6,611 nt of DNA from Actinomycetes bacterium. GTDB taxonomy: Bacteria; Actinomycetota; Coriobacteriia; Anaerosomatales; Anaerosomataceae. Made by a program: the position numbers and the translations under genes. The stretch's first letter is position 1. Every line of letters starts with the position of its first letter. Location of the stretch: contig JAJZRZ010000097.1 in the NCBI GenBank assembly GCA_021850085.1, forward strand, positions 1 to 6,611. Direction: 5' to 3'. Positions 1-5,439 of the stretch are shown here, in pieces. The notes under the pieces were generated by a model. That model made no database searches, was not told the origin of the DNA, and was given only the letters and a program-made list of their open reading frames with translations.

Positions 1-1
1 C

Positions 2-400
2 GATGTGCCAAGCGTTCAACTTGCCGGCTGGCCGAACGTAGAGATTCCCGAGGCCGAGGCGGTGGAGCTCCGCGAGTCGTACGCGATCGTCCTTCAGGTC
101 CGCGATTCGGTCACCAAGGCGCTCGAAGACGCGCGCAGTATGGGGGAGATCGGCAAGAGCCAGGAGGCGCGGCTGATGCTGACAGTGCCCGCGGCGTGGC
201 ACGATGCACTCGCACAGCGGGGGGAGGCTGCGCTTGCCGAGATGTTCATCGTCTCGGAGACGGAGCTGTCGTTGGGCGACGGCGTGACGGTGGCGGTCGG
301 GCGTGCCGGAGGCGACAAGTGCCCACGCTGCTGGAACTGGCGGCAGCTCTGTTCCGACGGTCTGTGTGCACGCTGCAGTGATGTGCTCGCACCGTCGTAG
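2..400 (+). CDS. ileS: Isoleucyl-tRNA synthetase, C-terminal fragment (cut by window edge)
   Basis: This is the last 132 codons of a gene that enters from the left; the frame is open from base 2 and stops with TAG at 398-400. The full enzyme charges tRNA-Ile with isoleucine in the cytoplasm. What is visible is the C-terminal region: an alpha/beta stretch with the family-like phrase VTKALEDAR..GEIGKSQEA near the start, then a closing zinc finger of form C-x2-C ... C-x2-C (KCPRCWNW at about 317-340, CARC at about 365-376), which IleRS carries at its very end. The protein ends a few residues after the finger, as expected for the family. An extra Cys lies between the two CxxC pairs (QLCSDG). ileS next to lspA is a common bacterial arrangement and supports the call. 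The N-terminal catalytic HIGH and KMSKS motifs lie outside the window and cannot be checked. Confidence 0.93.
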   Translation, partial: DVPSVQLAGWPNVEIPEAEAVELRESYAIVLQVRDSVTKALEDARSMGEIGKSQEARLMLTVPAAWHDALAQRGEAALAEMFIVSETELSLGDGVTVAVGRAGGDKCPRCWNWRQLCSDGLCARCSDVLAPS

Positions 401-415
401 CCGGACTGTGAACGG

Positions 416-442
416 CTGACTTCGGCTACCGGGTGGTACAAT
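416..442 (+). promoter_or_regulatory. Putative sigma-70-type promoter for the TraR/DksA-lspA-rluD operon
   Basis: A -10 hexamer TACAAT at 437-442 matches TATAAT at 5 of 6 positions. CTGACT at 416-421 matches TTGACA at 4 of 6, with a short 15-bp spacer. It lies in the only sizeable gap between ileS and the next gene. Transcription would start near 449, upstream of the Shine-Dalgarno sequence at 508-514, or right at an in-frame ATG at 448-450. Seen in sequence only; the activity is inferred. Confidence 0.5.
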
Positions 443-461
443 CCTCCATGAAGGAAGCACG

Positions 462-486
462 AGCGCCCCTCGAGACGGGGCGCTTT
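462..486 (+). terminator. GC-rich hairpin with short T run: ileS terminator or leader hairpin
   Basis: A perfect 8-bp inverted repeat (AGCGCCCC at 462-469, GGGGCGCT at 477-484) encloses a 7-nt loop and ends in only TTT at 484-486 before a G. The stem is strong enough for an intrinsic terminator, but the T tract is weak. It lies downstream of the putative promoter at 416-442. It could therefore end ileS transcription, attenuate the new transcript, or simply stabilise the 5' leader. I cannot choose between these from sequence. Confidence 0.45.
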
Positions 487-507
487 GCCATACACCCCCT
501 TGATGCC

Positions 508-514
508 AAGGAGG
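508..514 (+). promoter_or_regulatory. Ribosome binding site fixing the TraR/DksA start
   Basis: AAGGAGG sits 5 nt before ATG 520. This near-perfect Shine-Dalgarno decides the start in favour of 520 over the upstream in-frame GTG 433 and ATG 448. Confidence 0.8.
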
Positions 515-519
515 ACGTC

Positions 520-885
520 ATGCAGGCGACTGTGATCGAATCACTCAAGGCCGCCCTCGAAGCCGAACGGATGCGTGTCGCCGAGGCGATCGAGGAGTAC
601 GAGCGCGCTGGTCAGGAGACGCTCTCCGACATCTCGGGGGAGAACAACTACCGCGACCACATGGCCGATCAGGGCTCGGCAACCTTCGCCCGGGAGCTGG
701 ACATGACCCTCGAAGAGCAGGCCCGTCAGAACCTCGAGCAGATCGACCATGCCCTGGGGCGGATCGCCGACGGTTCCTACGGGATCTGCGCCCGTTGCGG
801 GAAGACGATTCCCGTCGAGCGCCTTGAGGCCGTTCCGGAGACCGAGCTGTGCCTGTCGTGCAAGGAACGCGAGGAGAGCTCCTAG
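520..885 (+). CDS. TraR/DksA family zinc-finger protein
   Basis: A 121-residue protein. Members of this family bind RNA polymerase through its secondary channel and adjust transcription, classically together with (p)ppGpp. In Gram-positives the function of such short homologues is less well established. The N-terminal part (about 1-75) is charged and probably a coiled coil. It contains the stretch NNYRDHMADQGSATFARELD (43-62), which resembles the region at the coiled-coil tip. The C-terminal zinc finger is C90-x2-C93-x17-C111-x2-C114, within YGIC..CGKTI...RLEAVP....C..C, the family signature. The start is ATG 520 with a strong Shine-Dalgarno 5 nt upstream; an in-frame ATG at 448 would add 24 residues. 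The TAG stop shares one base with the GTG start of lspA, so the two are probably translationally coupled. The acidic DxxDxA tip of E. coli DksA is not present in that exact form, so a ppGpp-type role is uncertain. Confidence 0.88.
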   Translation: MQATVIESLKAALEAERMRVAEAIEEYERAGQETLSDISGENNYRDHMADQGSATFARELDMTLEEQARQNLEQIDHALGRIADGSYGICARCGKTIPVERLEAVPETELCLSCKEREESS

Positions 886-1400
886 TGCCCCGTGCTCGCG
901 CGCTGGTCTTCGGCGCGACGGCGCTCGGCGTGTTGGTCACCGACCAGGTCACCAAGACGATGGTGCGCTCGTCGATGGAGGTCGGTCAGTCTGATCCCGT
1001 GATCGAAGGCGTCCTGTGGCTGACGCGGGTACACAACACGGGGGCGGCGTTCGGCCTGTTCCGTGGCCAGCAGTGGATGCTCGTCATCATCGCGGTCGCG
1101 GTCCTTGCCGTCATCGCGTACGTCATCGCTCGGGTGCGACTTGAGAGTCCCGCCGCACGCACCGCGCTTGCCCTCGTCAGCGCGGGTGCGCTCGGCAATC
1201 TCATCGACAGGGTGGCGCTCGGCGGCGTGACCGATTTCTTGGACGTCGGCTGGTGGCCCGTCTTCAACTCGGCCGACATCTCGCTCAGCGTCGGCGTTGC
1301 CATCTTGGTGTGGTGGGTCCTGTTCGGCAAGGAGCACCGCAACGGCCACGCGGACTCCGGCGACCGTCGCGCCCGGGAGGTGCCGGATCCTGGTGAGTGA
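885..1400 (+). CDS. lspA: Lipoprotein signal peptidase (signal peptidase II)
   Basis: A 171-residue integral membrane aspartyl protease that cleaves the signal peptide from prolipoproteins after the lipobox cysteine has been lipidated. Four hydrophobic segments are visible (about 5-23, 63-83, 90-108 and 130-147). Family motifs are all present: TDQVTK (19-24), NTGAAFG (51-57), GALGNLIDR (101-109), VTDF with catalytic Asp117, and FNSAD with catalytic Asp131. Length is usual for the family. The start is GTG 885, overlapping the upstream TAG by one base, with GAGGAG at 871-876 as ribosome binding site (8-nt spacing). The last 22 or so residues after the final helix are polar and charged (EHRNGHADSGDRRAREVPDP), a dispensable-looking cytoplasmic tail. 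The gene overlaps the following pseudouridine synthase by 8 nt. The ileS-lspA neighbourhood supports the call. Confidence 0.96.
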   Translation: MPRARALVFGATALGVLVTDQVTKTMVRSSMEVGQSDPVIEGVLWLTRVHNTGAAFGLFRGQQWMLVIIAVAVLAVIAYVIARVRLESPAARTALALVSAGALGNLIDRVALGGVTDFLDVGWWPVFNSADISLSVGVAILVWWVLFGKEHRNGHADSGDRRAREVPDPGE

Positions 1401-2394
1401 GCGCTTCACGCATAACGTCCGCGCGGACGAGGCGGGTGCGCGCCTGGATGTTCTCCTCGGCAGGCTTGAAGTGCTGCCGAGCCGAGCGGCAGCGCAGAAG
1501 CTGCTTGCGGGCGGCTTCGTGCGTGTGAACGGTGAGGTCGCGGCAAAGCGCCACATCTCCCGCGCGGGCGAGCGCATCGAGGTGTTCATCCCTGACGGCG
1601 AGCCATCTACGCTGGAGGCCGAGCGCATCCCGCTGGACATCCGCTTCGAGGACCGACACCTGATCGTGCTGTCCAAGCCTGCCGGATTGGTCGTCCATCC
1701 CGCCCGGGGTCACAGCACGGGGACGCTTGTGCATGCGCTGCTCGCGCATACCGGAGACCTCGGCACCCAGGCGGGTGAGGAGCGCCCGGGCATCGTCCAC
1801 CGCCTCGACAAGGACACGTCGGGGCTGATGATGGTGGCCAAGGACGATCAGACTCAGATCGCGCTTTCCGAGGCGCTCAAAGTGCGGGCCATCGAGCGGC
1901 GGTACGTCGCACTCGTTCATGGCTACATCGCCCCTGACACCGGCATCATCGACGCACCGCTCGCCCGACATCCGAAAGACCGTATGCGTATGGGCGTGAG
2001 CGACCATCCGGACGCCAAGCAGTCGGTCACCACCTTCAGCGTGCTTGAACGCTTCATGGCCGGCACGCATGACGACGGATACACGCTAGTGGAGTGCAAG
2101 CTGTACACCGGGCGGACGCACCAGATCAGAGTTCACATGCACTACATCAAGCATCCCATCGTGGGCGATCCGCTTTATGGCCGGAACCACCCGAAGGCTG
2201 ACCTTGGACTGGACCGGCAGTTTCTGCACGCGTACCGCATCGCCTTCGATCATCCTGAGACCGGGGAGCGCATCGATCTCACGGATCCGCTGCCCCCGGA
2301 ATTAGCCGCGCGTCTGCGGGTGCTAGAAGCCGAATCGATGGGGAGGACGACCGCCGGAGACACGATCATCGCGGTCGTGTCGGGTGTACACTGA
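1393..2394 (+). CDS. rluD: RluA/RluD-family rRNA pseudouridine synthase
   Basis: A 333-residue enzyme that converts uridines to pseudouridine, in RluD's case in helix 69 of 23S rRNA. Domains in order: an N-terminal S4 RNA-binding domain (about 14-70, with RLDVLL and GFVRVNGEVA), then the RluA-type catalytic domain (about 85-285). The signature HRLDKDTSG places the catalytic Asp at 139. Other family motifs are VLSKPAGLVVHP (92-103), TGRTHQIRVHM (239-249) and HPIVGDPLYG (254-263). The start is GTG 1393 with GGAGGTG at 1376-1382 (10-nt spacing), and it overlaps the end of lspA by 8 nt; there is no ATG close by. About 20 residues after the usual end of the family form a non-conserved tail. Assignment to RluD rather than another RluA subgroup rests on overall layout, so target specificity is less sure than the family. 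Confidence 0.92.
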   Translation: MSERFTHNVRADEAGARLDVLLGRLEVLPSRAAAQKLLAGGFVRVNGEVAAKRHISRAGERIEVFIPDGEPSTLEAERIPLDIRFEDRHLIVLSKPAGLVVHPARGHSTGTLVHALLAHTGDLGTQAGEERPGIVHRLDKDTSGLMMVAKDDQTQIALSEALKVRAIERRYVALVHGYIAPDTGIIDAPLARHPKDRMRMGVSDHPDAKQSVTTFSVLERFMAGTHDDGYTLVECKLYTGRTHQIRVHMHYIKHPIVGDPLYGRNHPKADLGLDRQFLHAYRIAFDHPETGERIDLTDPLPPELAARLRVLEAESMGRTTAGDTIIAVVSGVH

Positions 2395-2432
2395 GCAAGG
2401 GACGATGCCGAGAGACTCGGGGAGGTCGGCAC

Positions 2433-3104
2433 GTGAGACGAAGGCGCGCCGCACGTCTTGCCGTGACGTATGCGGTGATTGCCGTCGCGTGGATACTGCT
2501 CTCCGACGGCATGCTTCTCACTCTCGGTCTGTCAGCCGAGGACATTGCCGCGTACTCGGTGCTCAAGGGCATCGGCTTCGTCGTCGTCACGAGCGTTTCG
2601 CTCTACGCTCTCGTCGATCGCTTCGTATTCACCCTCGAGCGGCGCGAGCGCGAGTACAGGGATCTGTTCGAGCACAACCCTAATCCCATGTGGTTCTACG
2701 ACCTCGACACGCTGGTGTTCCTCCGTGTGAACGACGCGGCTGTGGCGAAGTACGGGTATTCGGCCGAGGACTTCGAAGCGATGACCATCGCCGACATCCG
2801 GCCTCCTGAGGACCTCGAGCGCTTGTACGTGAACCTCGAGGCCGTGCGCAGCGGGGCGGCAAGCGACGTGAACGAGTCGGGCGCGTGGAGGCACATCACC
2901 AAAGATGGACGGGTCCTGTGGGTGGACATCACCTCCCACATCACGGAGTTCGAGGGCAGGCCCGCCGAGGCTGTGGTCGTGCGCGATCTGACTGAGGCGC
3001 ACGAGGCGCGGCAGGAGCTCTTCCGCCTCCGGCGGGAGCGGCTGCTGGTCGAGCGCCCATCGCCGGCCGGACCGAAGGCCGAGAGCGCTACGACTGATGG
3101 CTGA
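2433..3104 (+). CDS. Membrane-anchored PAS-domain protein lacking an output domain
   Basis: A 223-residue protein. After a basic start (MRRRRAAR) come two hydrophobic segments (about 9-32 and 44-66). They contain WILLSDGMLL and a Y..LKGIGFVVVTS pattern, a two-helix anchor often seen at the front of sensor kinases and diguanylate cyclases. A short helix (67-77) leads into a single PAS domain (about 75-187) with EYRDLFEHNPNPMWFYD, VNDAAVAKYGYSAEDF, DIRPPEDLERL, and a closing DGRVLWVDIT...VVVRDLTEAHEA. In related proteins this would run into a histidine kinase or GGDEF domain. Here about 35 polar residues follow and the gene stops. No kinase, HATPase or GGDEF sequence is seen downstream in any + frame. 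The start is GTG 2433 with GGAGG at 2421-2425 (7-nt spacing). It lies 38 nt after rluD and about 100 nt before the response regulator. Possible roles, all inferred, are an accessory sensor for the adjacent two-component system or a truncated kinase. Confidence 0.85.
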   Translation: MRRRRAARLAVTYAVIAVAWILLSDGMLLTLGLSAEDIAAYSVLKGIGFVVVTSVSLYALVDRFVFTLERREREYRDLFEHNPNPMWFYDLDTLVFLRVNDAAVAKYGYSAEDFEAMTIADIRPPEDLERLYVNLEAVRSGAASDVNESGAWRHITKDGRVLWVDITSHITEFEGRPAEAVVVRDLTEAHEARQELFRLRRERLLVERPSPAGPKAESATTDG

Positions 3105-3116
3105 GCCCCACTCCGG

Positions 3117-3137
3117 CCTCCACACCACCTCCACACC
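3117..3137 (+). repeat. 11-bp-period direct repeat, possible response-regulator operator
   Basis: CCTCCACACC occurs at 3117-3126 and again, identical, at 3128-3137, separated by one base, so the copies fall on the same face of the helix one turn apart. It lies between the PAS gene and the response-regulator gene. OmpR/PhoB-family regulators typically bind tandem direct half-sites spaced 10-11 bp, so autoregulation is a reasonable guess. A chance repeat in C-rich DNA cannot be excluded. Confidence 0.45.
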
Positions 3138-3148
3138 CCCTGCATGAG

Positions 3149-3191
3149 GGCATCAGACAGCGGTGGTATCGTCTGAAGCGTCGGTGATGCC
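3149..3191 (+). repeat. Overlapping inverted repeats before the response-regulator gene
   Basis: An outer pair, GGCATCA (3149-3155) with TGATGCC (3185-3191), and an inner pair, TCAGAC (3153-3158) with GTCTGA (3171-3176), share bases 3153-3155 and so cannot both form completely. No T tract follows, so this is not an intrinsic terminator. The outer right arm covers the alternative start ATG 3187. Confidence 0.3.
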
Positions 3192-3207
3192 GCGAAAGGC
3201 GACTGGG

Positions 3208-3909
3208 GTGGAGACACGACGCATACTGCTCGTCGAAGACGAGTCGCAGACACGCTCGGTGGTGGAGGCGTATCTCGAGCGGGAGGGATACTGGGTCTCG
3301 AGCGTCGGTGATGGGCGCGCGGCCCTCGAAGCGTTCGGCGCGCACCGGTTCGACGCGGTCATCTTGGATCTAAACCTGCCCATGGTCTCCGGTGAAGACG
3401 TGTGCCGTCGTATCCGCGATGTCTCAGACGTGCCCATCATCATGCTGACCGCGAAGGGTGCCGAGGAGGAGCGGATCGCCGGTCTGGACCTGGGCGCCGA
3501 TGACTACCTGGTGAAACCGTTCAGCCCCCGCGAACTCGTGGCGCGCGTGCGGGCGTTGCTCAGGCGCGCGCATACGGGCTCGGAACCGCAACGTGCGCGG
3601 CTCGAGTACGGTCCCCTTGAGATCGACGTCGCCGGGCACAAGGTCTTCTTGCGAGACCGGGAGATCGACCTCACGGCTAGCGAGTACAGGCTGCTCACCA
3701 CGCTGTCGCGATACCCCGGGCGCGTGTACTCACGCATGGAGCTCGTGGAGAAGGTGCTCGGCTACGACTTCGAAGGATACGAGCGCGCAATCGATTCGCA
3801 CGTGAAGAACCTGCGCGCGAAGCTCGGCGACGACCCCAGGGAGCCGAGCTTCATTCACACCGTCTTCGGAGTGGGATACCGCTTCGAACCGCCGGTGGAG
3901 AGCTCGTGA
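3208..3909 (+). CDS. OmpR/PhoB-family DNA-binding response regulator
   Basis: A 233-residue transcription factor phosphorylated by the sensor kinase encoded next to it. The receiver domain (about 5-117) begins RILLVEDE with acidic-pocket residues E10/D11. Phospho-acceptor Asp54 lies in VILDLNLP, the switch Thr81 in IIMLTAKG, and Lys103 in DDYLVKPF. The winged-helix DNA-binding domain (about 133-229) shows the family features LTASEYRLLTTLSRYPGRVYSR, then IDSHVKNLRAKLGDD and HTVFGVGYRFE at the end. The start is uncertain. GTG 3208 is chosen because GAAAGG at 3194-3199 is 8 nt upstream and the protein then begins four residues before the receiver core. ATG 3187 (240 aa) and GTG 3163 (248 aa) are in-frame alternatives with poorer ribosome sites. 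The stop overlaps the kinase start by 4 nt. The signal and target genes are unknown; the direct repeat at 3117-3137 is a candidate self-binding site. Confidence 0.93.
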   Translation: METRRILLVEDESQTRSVVEAYLEREGYWVSSVGDGRAALEAFGAHRFDAVILDLNLPMVSGEDVCRRIRDVSDVPIIMLTAKGAEEERIAGLDLGADDYLVKPFSPRELVARVRALLRRAHTGSEPQRARLEYGPLEIDVAGHKVFLRDREIDLTASEYRLLTTLSRYPGRVYSRMELVEKVLGYDFEGYERAIDSHVKNLRAKLGDDPREPSFIHTVFGVGYRFEPPVESS

Positions 3910-5282
3910 GAGGTGGCGGGCTGACAACCAGGTTTGCGGTGGCCTTCGCGGTCGTCGCGGTGGCGACGGCGCTCATCGCCGCGGTGGTGATCACAGTGAC
4001 GTGGGAGCGGCAGTTCCGGCGTTACGTGGAGCGAGGTGTGCAGGAGCGAGCGGACGCGATCGCGGCCACGGTCGGCGACGGGTACGAGCGGTTCGGTGGA
4101 TGGCAGGGGATCTCGGTCCCGCAGTTCATGCATTTCGGGATGGCGGCAGACATCACCATGCAGATCGTGGACGCGGACGGCGATCTGATCGCGTACACGG
4201 CGGGCCACATGGGGCGAATGATGACCGAAGGCGCGCCGCCGCGCGGAGCCGAGGTCGTCGCGCGCGCGGACATCGTGGCCCGGGGTGTGGTCGTGGGTGA
4301 GGTGCAGGTGTTGCAGCAGCCTGCTGACACGCTGTTGACCGAGCGAGATATGCGTTTTCGCAGCGGGTCGCTATGGGGGCTTGCCATGGCGGCGGTGATC
4401 GCGACTGCGCTCGCGTCGCTTGCGGGAGGGATGTACGCGCGGGCCATCGTGCGCCCAATCGAGGCGGTGACCCGCGCGGCGGAGGCGCTGCGCCGCGGTG
4501 ACCGGAGCGCGCGCACGGGGATGCGTGGCACCGACCCCGTCTCGGGCCTCGGTGCCACGTTCGATCAGATGGCCGATGCGGTGGAGACCGAGCGGGCCTT
4601 CGAGCAGCAGCTCACGGCAGATGTGGCTCACGAGCTGCGGACGCCGCTCCAAGCGATCCAGGCCACCGTGGAGGCGATGCAGGACGGCGTCCTGCCCACC
4701 GATGAGGAGCGGCTCGCCCTCATCCACGACGAGACAGTGCGACTCGGCCGGCTGGCCGGATCGATCCTCGAGCTGTCACGCCTCGAGACGGGCTCCGCAC
4801 AGTTCACGCTCGCACCGCTGGACCTCGCGACGCCCGTGGCGGTCGCGATCGACAGCTCGCGCGCCCTCATGGAGTCCACCGGTCACGTCCTGGAGGAGTC
4901 GGTCGAGCGGGGCGTGTTCGTTCTCGGCGACGGCGACCGTCTGACGCAGGCGGTGGGCAACCTGCTCTCGAATGCGGCCCGCTACACGCCCAAGGGCGGT
5001 CTCGTCCGCATCAGGCTTCTTCGCGACGGCACTGAGGGGGTCATCGAGGTCGCCGATTCCGGGATCGGGGTGGCCGAGGAGGACCGGACCCGGGTATTCA
5101 CTCGCTTCTGGCGTGCGGACCCGGCCCGGTCGAGGGCGAGCGGAGGCCTCGGGATCGGGCTGGCTGTGGTGCGCGAGATCATCGAGCGCCACGGCGGGAC
5201 GGTGGGGGTGCACGGATCCGATCTGGGCGGTGCCGCGTTCGTCGTGCGCATCCCGTTGGACGGGGAAGTGTCCAGTTCTTGA
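3906..5282 (+). CDS. HAMP-containing sensor histidine kinase
   Basis: A 458-residue membrane kinase, the likely partner of the response regulator, with which it overlaps by GTGA. Layout: TM1 about 10-32; an extracytoplasmic sensor region about 33-152; TM2 about 153-178; HAMP about 179-231 (RPIEAVTRAAEALRRGD, then DPVSGLGATFDQMADA); a HisKA dimerisation domain about 232-296 with the phospho-accepting His242 in ADVAHELRTPLQAI; and an HATPase_c domain about 340-452. The N box has Asn356 (GNLLSNAARYTPKGG), the G1 box is ADSGIG (383-388), the F box is RVFTRFWR, and the G2 box is GGLGIGL (413-419). All catalytic motifs are intact. The start is GTG 3906 with GGAG at 3897-3900 (5-nt spacing). The sensor region is not a domain I recognise. 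It contains several Met and His residues (FMHFGM, GHMGRMM), but no ligand can be assigned. The architecture matches general EnvZ/BaeS-like kinases. Confidence 0.94.
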   Translation: MRGGGLTTRFAVAFAVVAVATALIAAVVITVTWERQFRRYVERGVQERADAIAATVGDGYERFGGWQGISVPQFMHFGMAADITMQIVDADGDLIAYTAGHMGRMMTEGAPPRGAEVVARADIVARGVVVGEVQVLQQPADTLLTERDMRFRSGSLWGLAMAAVIATALASLAGGMYARAIVRPIEAVTRAAEALRRGDRSARTGMRGTDPVSGLGATFDQMADAVETERAFEQQLTADVAHELRTPLQAIQATVEAMQDGVLPTDEERLALIHDETVRLGRLAGSILELSRLETGSAQFTLAPLDLATPVAVAIDSSRALMESTGHVLEESVERGVFVLGDGDRLTQAVGNLLSNAARYTPKGGLVRIRLLRDGTEGVIEVADSGIGVAEEDRTRVFTRFWRADPARSRASGGLGIGLAVVREIIERHGGTVGVHGSDLGGAAFVVRIPLDGEVSSS

Positions 5283-5293
5283 GGGTTCTTGAG
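5275..5293 (+). repeat. 10-bp-period tandem repeat at the kinase stop codon
   Basis: GTTCTTGAG occurs at 5275-5283 and again at 5285-5293 with one base between them; the first copy contains the kinase TGA stop. It may be a small slippage duplication, or a direct-repeat protein site just upstream of the pyr promoter. Confidence 0.35.
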
Positions 5294-5307
5294 CATCAAG
5301 GAGGTCG

Positions 5308-5336
5308 TTGCGGAGCCGTCGCACACCTGCTAGTCT
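5308..5336 (+). promoter_or_regulatory. Putative promoter of the pyrR-pyrB operon
   Basis: TTGCGG (5308-5313) and TAGTCT (5331-5336) are spaced by 17 bp. Each hexamer matches the sigma-70 consensus only partly. The placement is right: transcription would begin near 5343, just before the first base of the PyrR-binding structure at 5345, so the whole attenuator would be transcribed. Confidence 0.45.
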
Positions 5337-5344
5337 CAGGCAGA

Positions 5345-5376
5345 CCTTTAATACCGGTCCCGTGAGGCCGGCAAGG
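5345..5376 (+). promoter_or_regulatory. PyrR-binding loop (anti-antiterminator) of the pyr leader
   Basis: The RNA folds as a lower stem CCUU (5345-5348) with AAGG (5373-5376), an internal bulge UAAUA, and an upper stem CCGG (5354-5357) with CCGG (5368-5371). Above that are an unpaired U5358, two C-G pairs (5359-5360 with 5366-5367) and the loop CGUGA. The core GGUCCCGUGAGGCC fits the known PyrR site ARUCCNGNGAGGYU, except that the outer A-U pair is replaced by G-C, a compensatory change. The lead-in ACCTTTAA is also typical of PyrR leaders. Binding of PyrR with UMP would stabilise this fold, block the antiterminator and allow termination. Confidence 0.88.
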
Positions 5377-5439
5377 AGCCAACCGCATAGTCCGCGAGCG
5401 CCCATCGGTGCGCCGCAGCCGAGCAGCCGCCTTCTTGCC
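5370..5439 (+). promoter_or_regulatory. Antiterminator of the pyr attenuator
   Basis: GGCAAGGAG (5370-5378) can pair with CTTCTTGCC (5431-5439): nine consecutive pairs with a single G-U. The left arm uses bases of the PyrR-binding stem (5370-5371 and 5373-5376), and the right arm uses the 5' strand of the terminator. This fold therefore excludes both other structures, as expected for a three-state attenuator in which transcription continues when PyrR is not bound. Confidence 0.82.

Noticed and set aside
399..417. A small hairpin (AGCCG with CGGCT) right after ileS
   Set aside because: It has only five pairs and no T tract, which is too weak for a terminator call.
882..2070. Long minus-strand frames opposite lspA and the pseudouridine synthase
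   Set aside because: They are mirror frames of well-supported genes, with low-complexity Arg/Ala-rich translations and no start context.
2408..2420. CCGAG-AGA-CTCGG hairpin before the PAS gene
   Set aside because: A five-pair stem with a three-base loop next to the ribosome site is too small to claim a regulatory role, and no T tract follows.
3163..3207. GTG 3163 as the start of the response regulator
   Set aside because: It has no ribosome site, and it would place the start inside the inner inverted repeat. The receiver domain begins only after residue 19 of that version.
3105..3207. A frameshifted kinase remnant after the PAS gene
   Set aside because: I looked for HisKA, HATPase or GGDEF motifs in the + frames after the PAS stop. 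The gap is too short and the next coding sequence is an intact response regulator, so a simple frameshift does not explain the missing output domain.
4498..4944. A 148-codon plus-strand frame inside the kinase gene
   Set aside because: It is an out-of-frame shadow. The kinase frame holds the intact H, N, G1, F and G2 motifs over the same bases.
5347..5352. TTTAAT as a -10 hexamer for the pyr operon
   Set aside because: It is a better hexamer than TAGTCT, but it is part of the conserved ACCTTTAA lead-in of the PyrR element and has no -35 at a suitable distance. A start from it would remove half of the binding loop.
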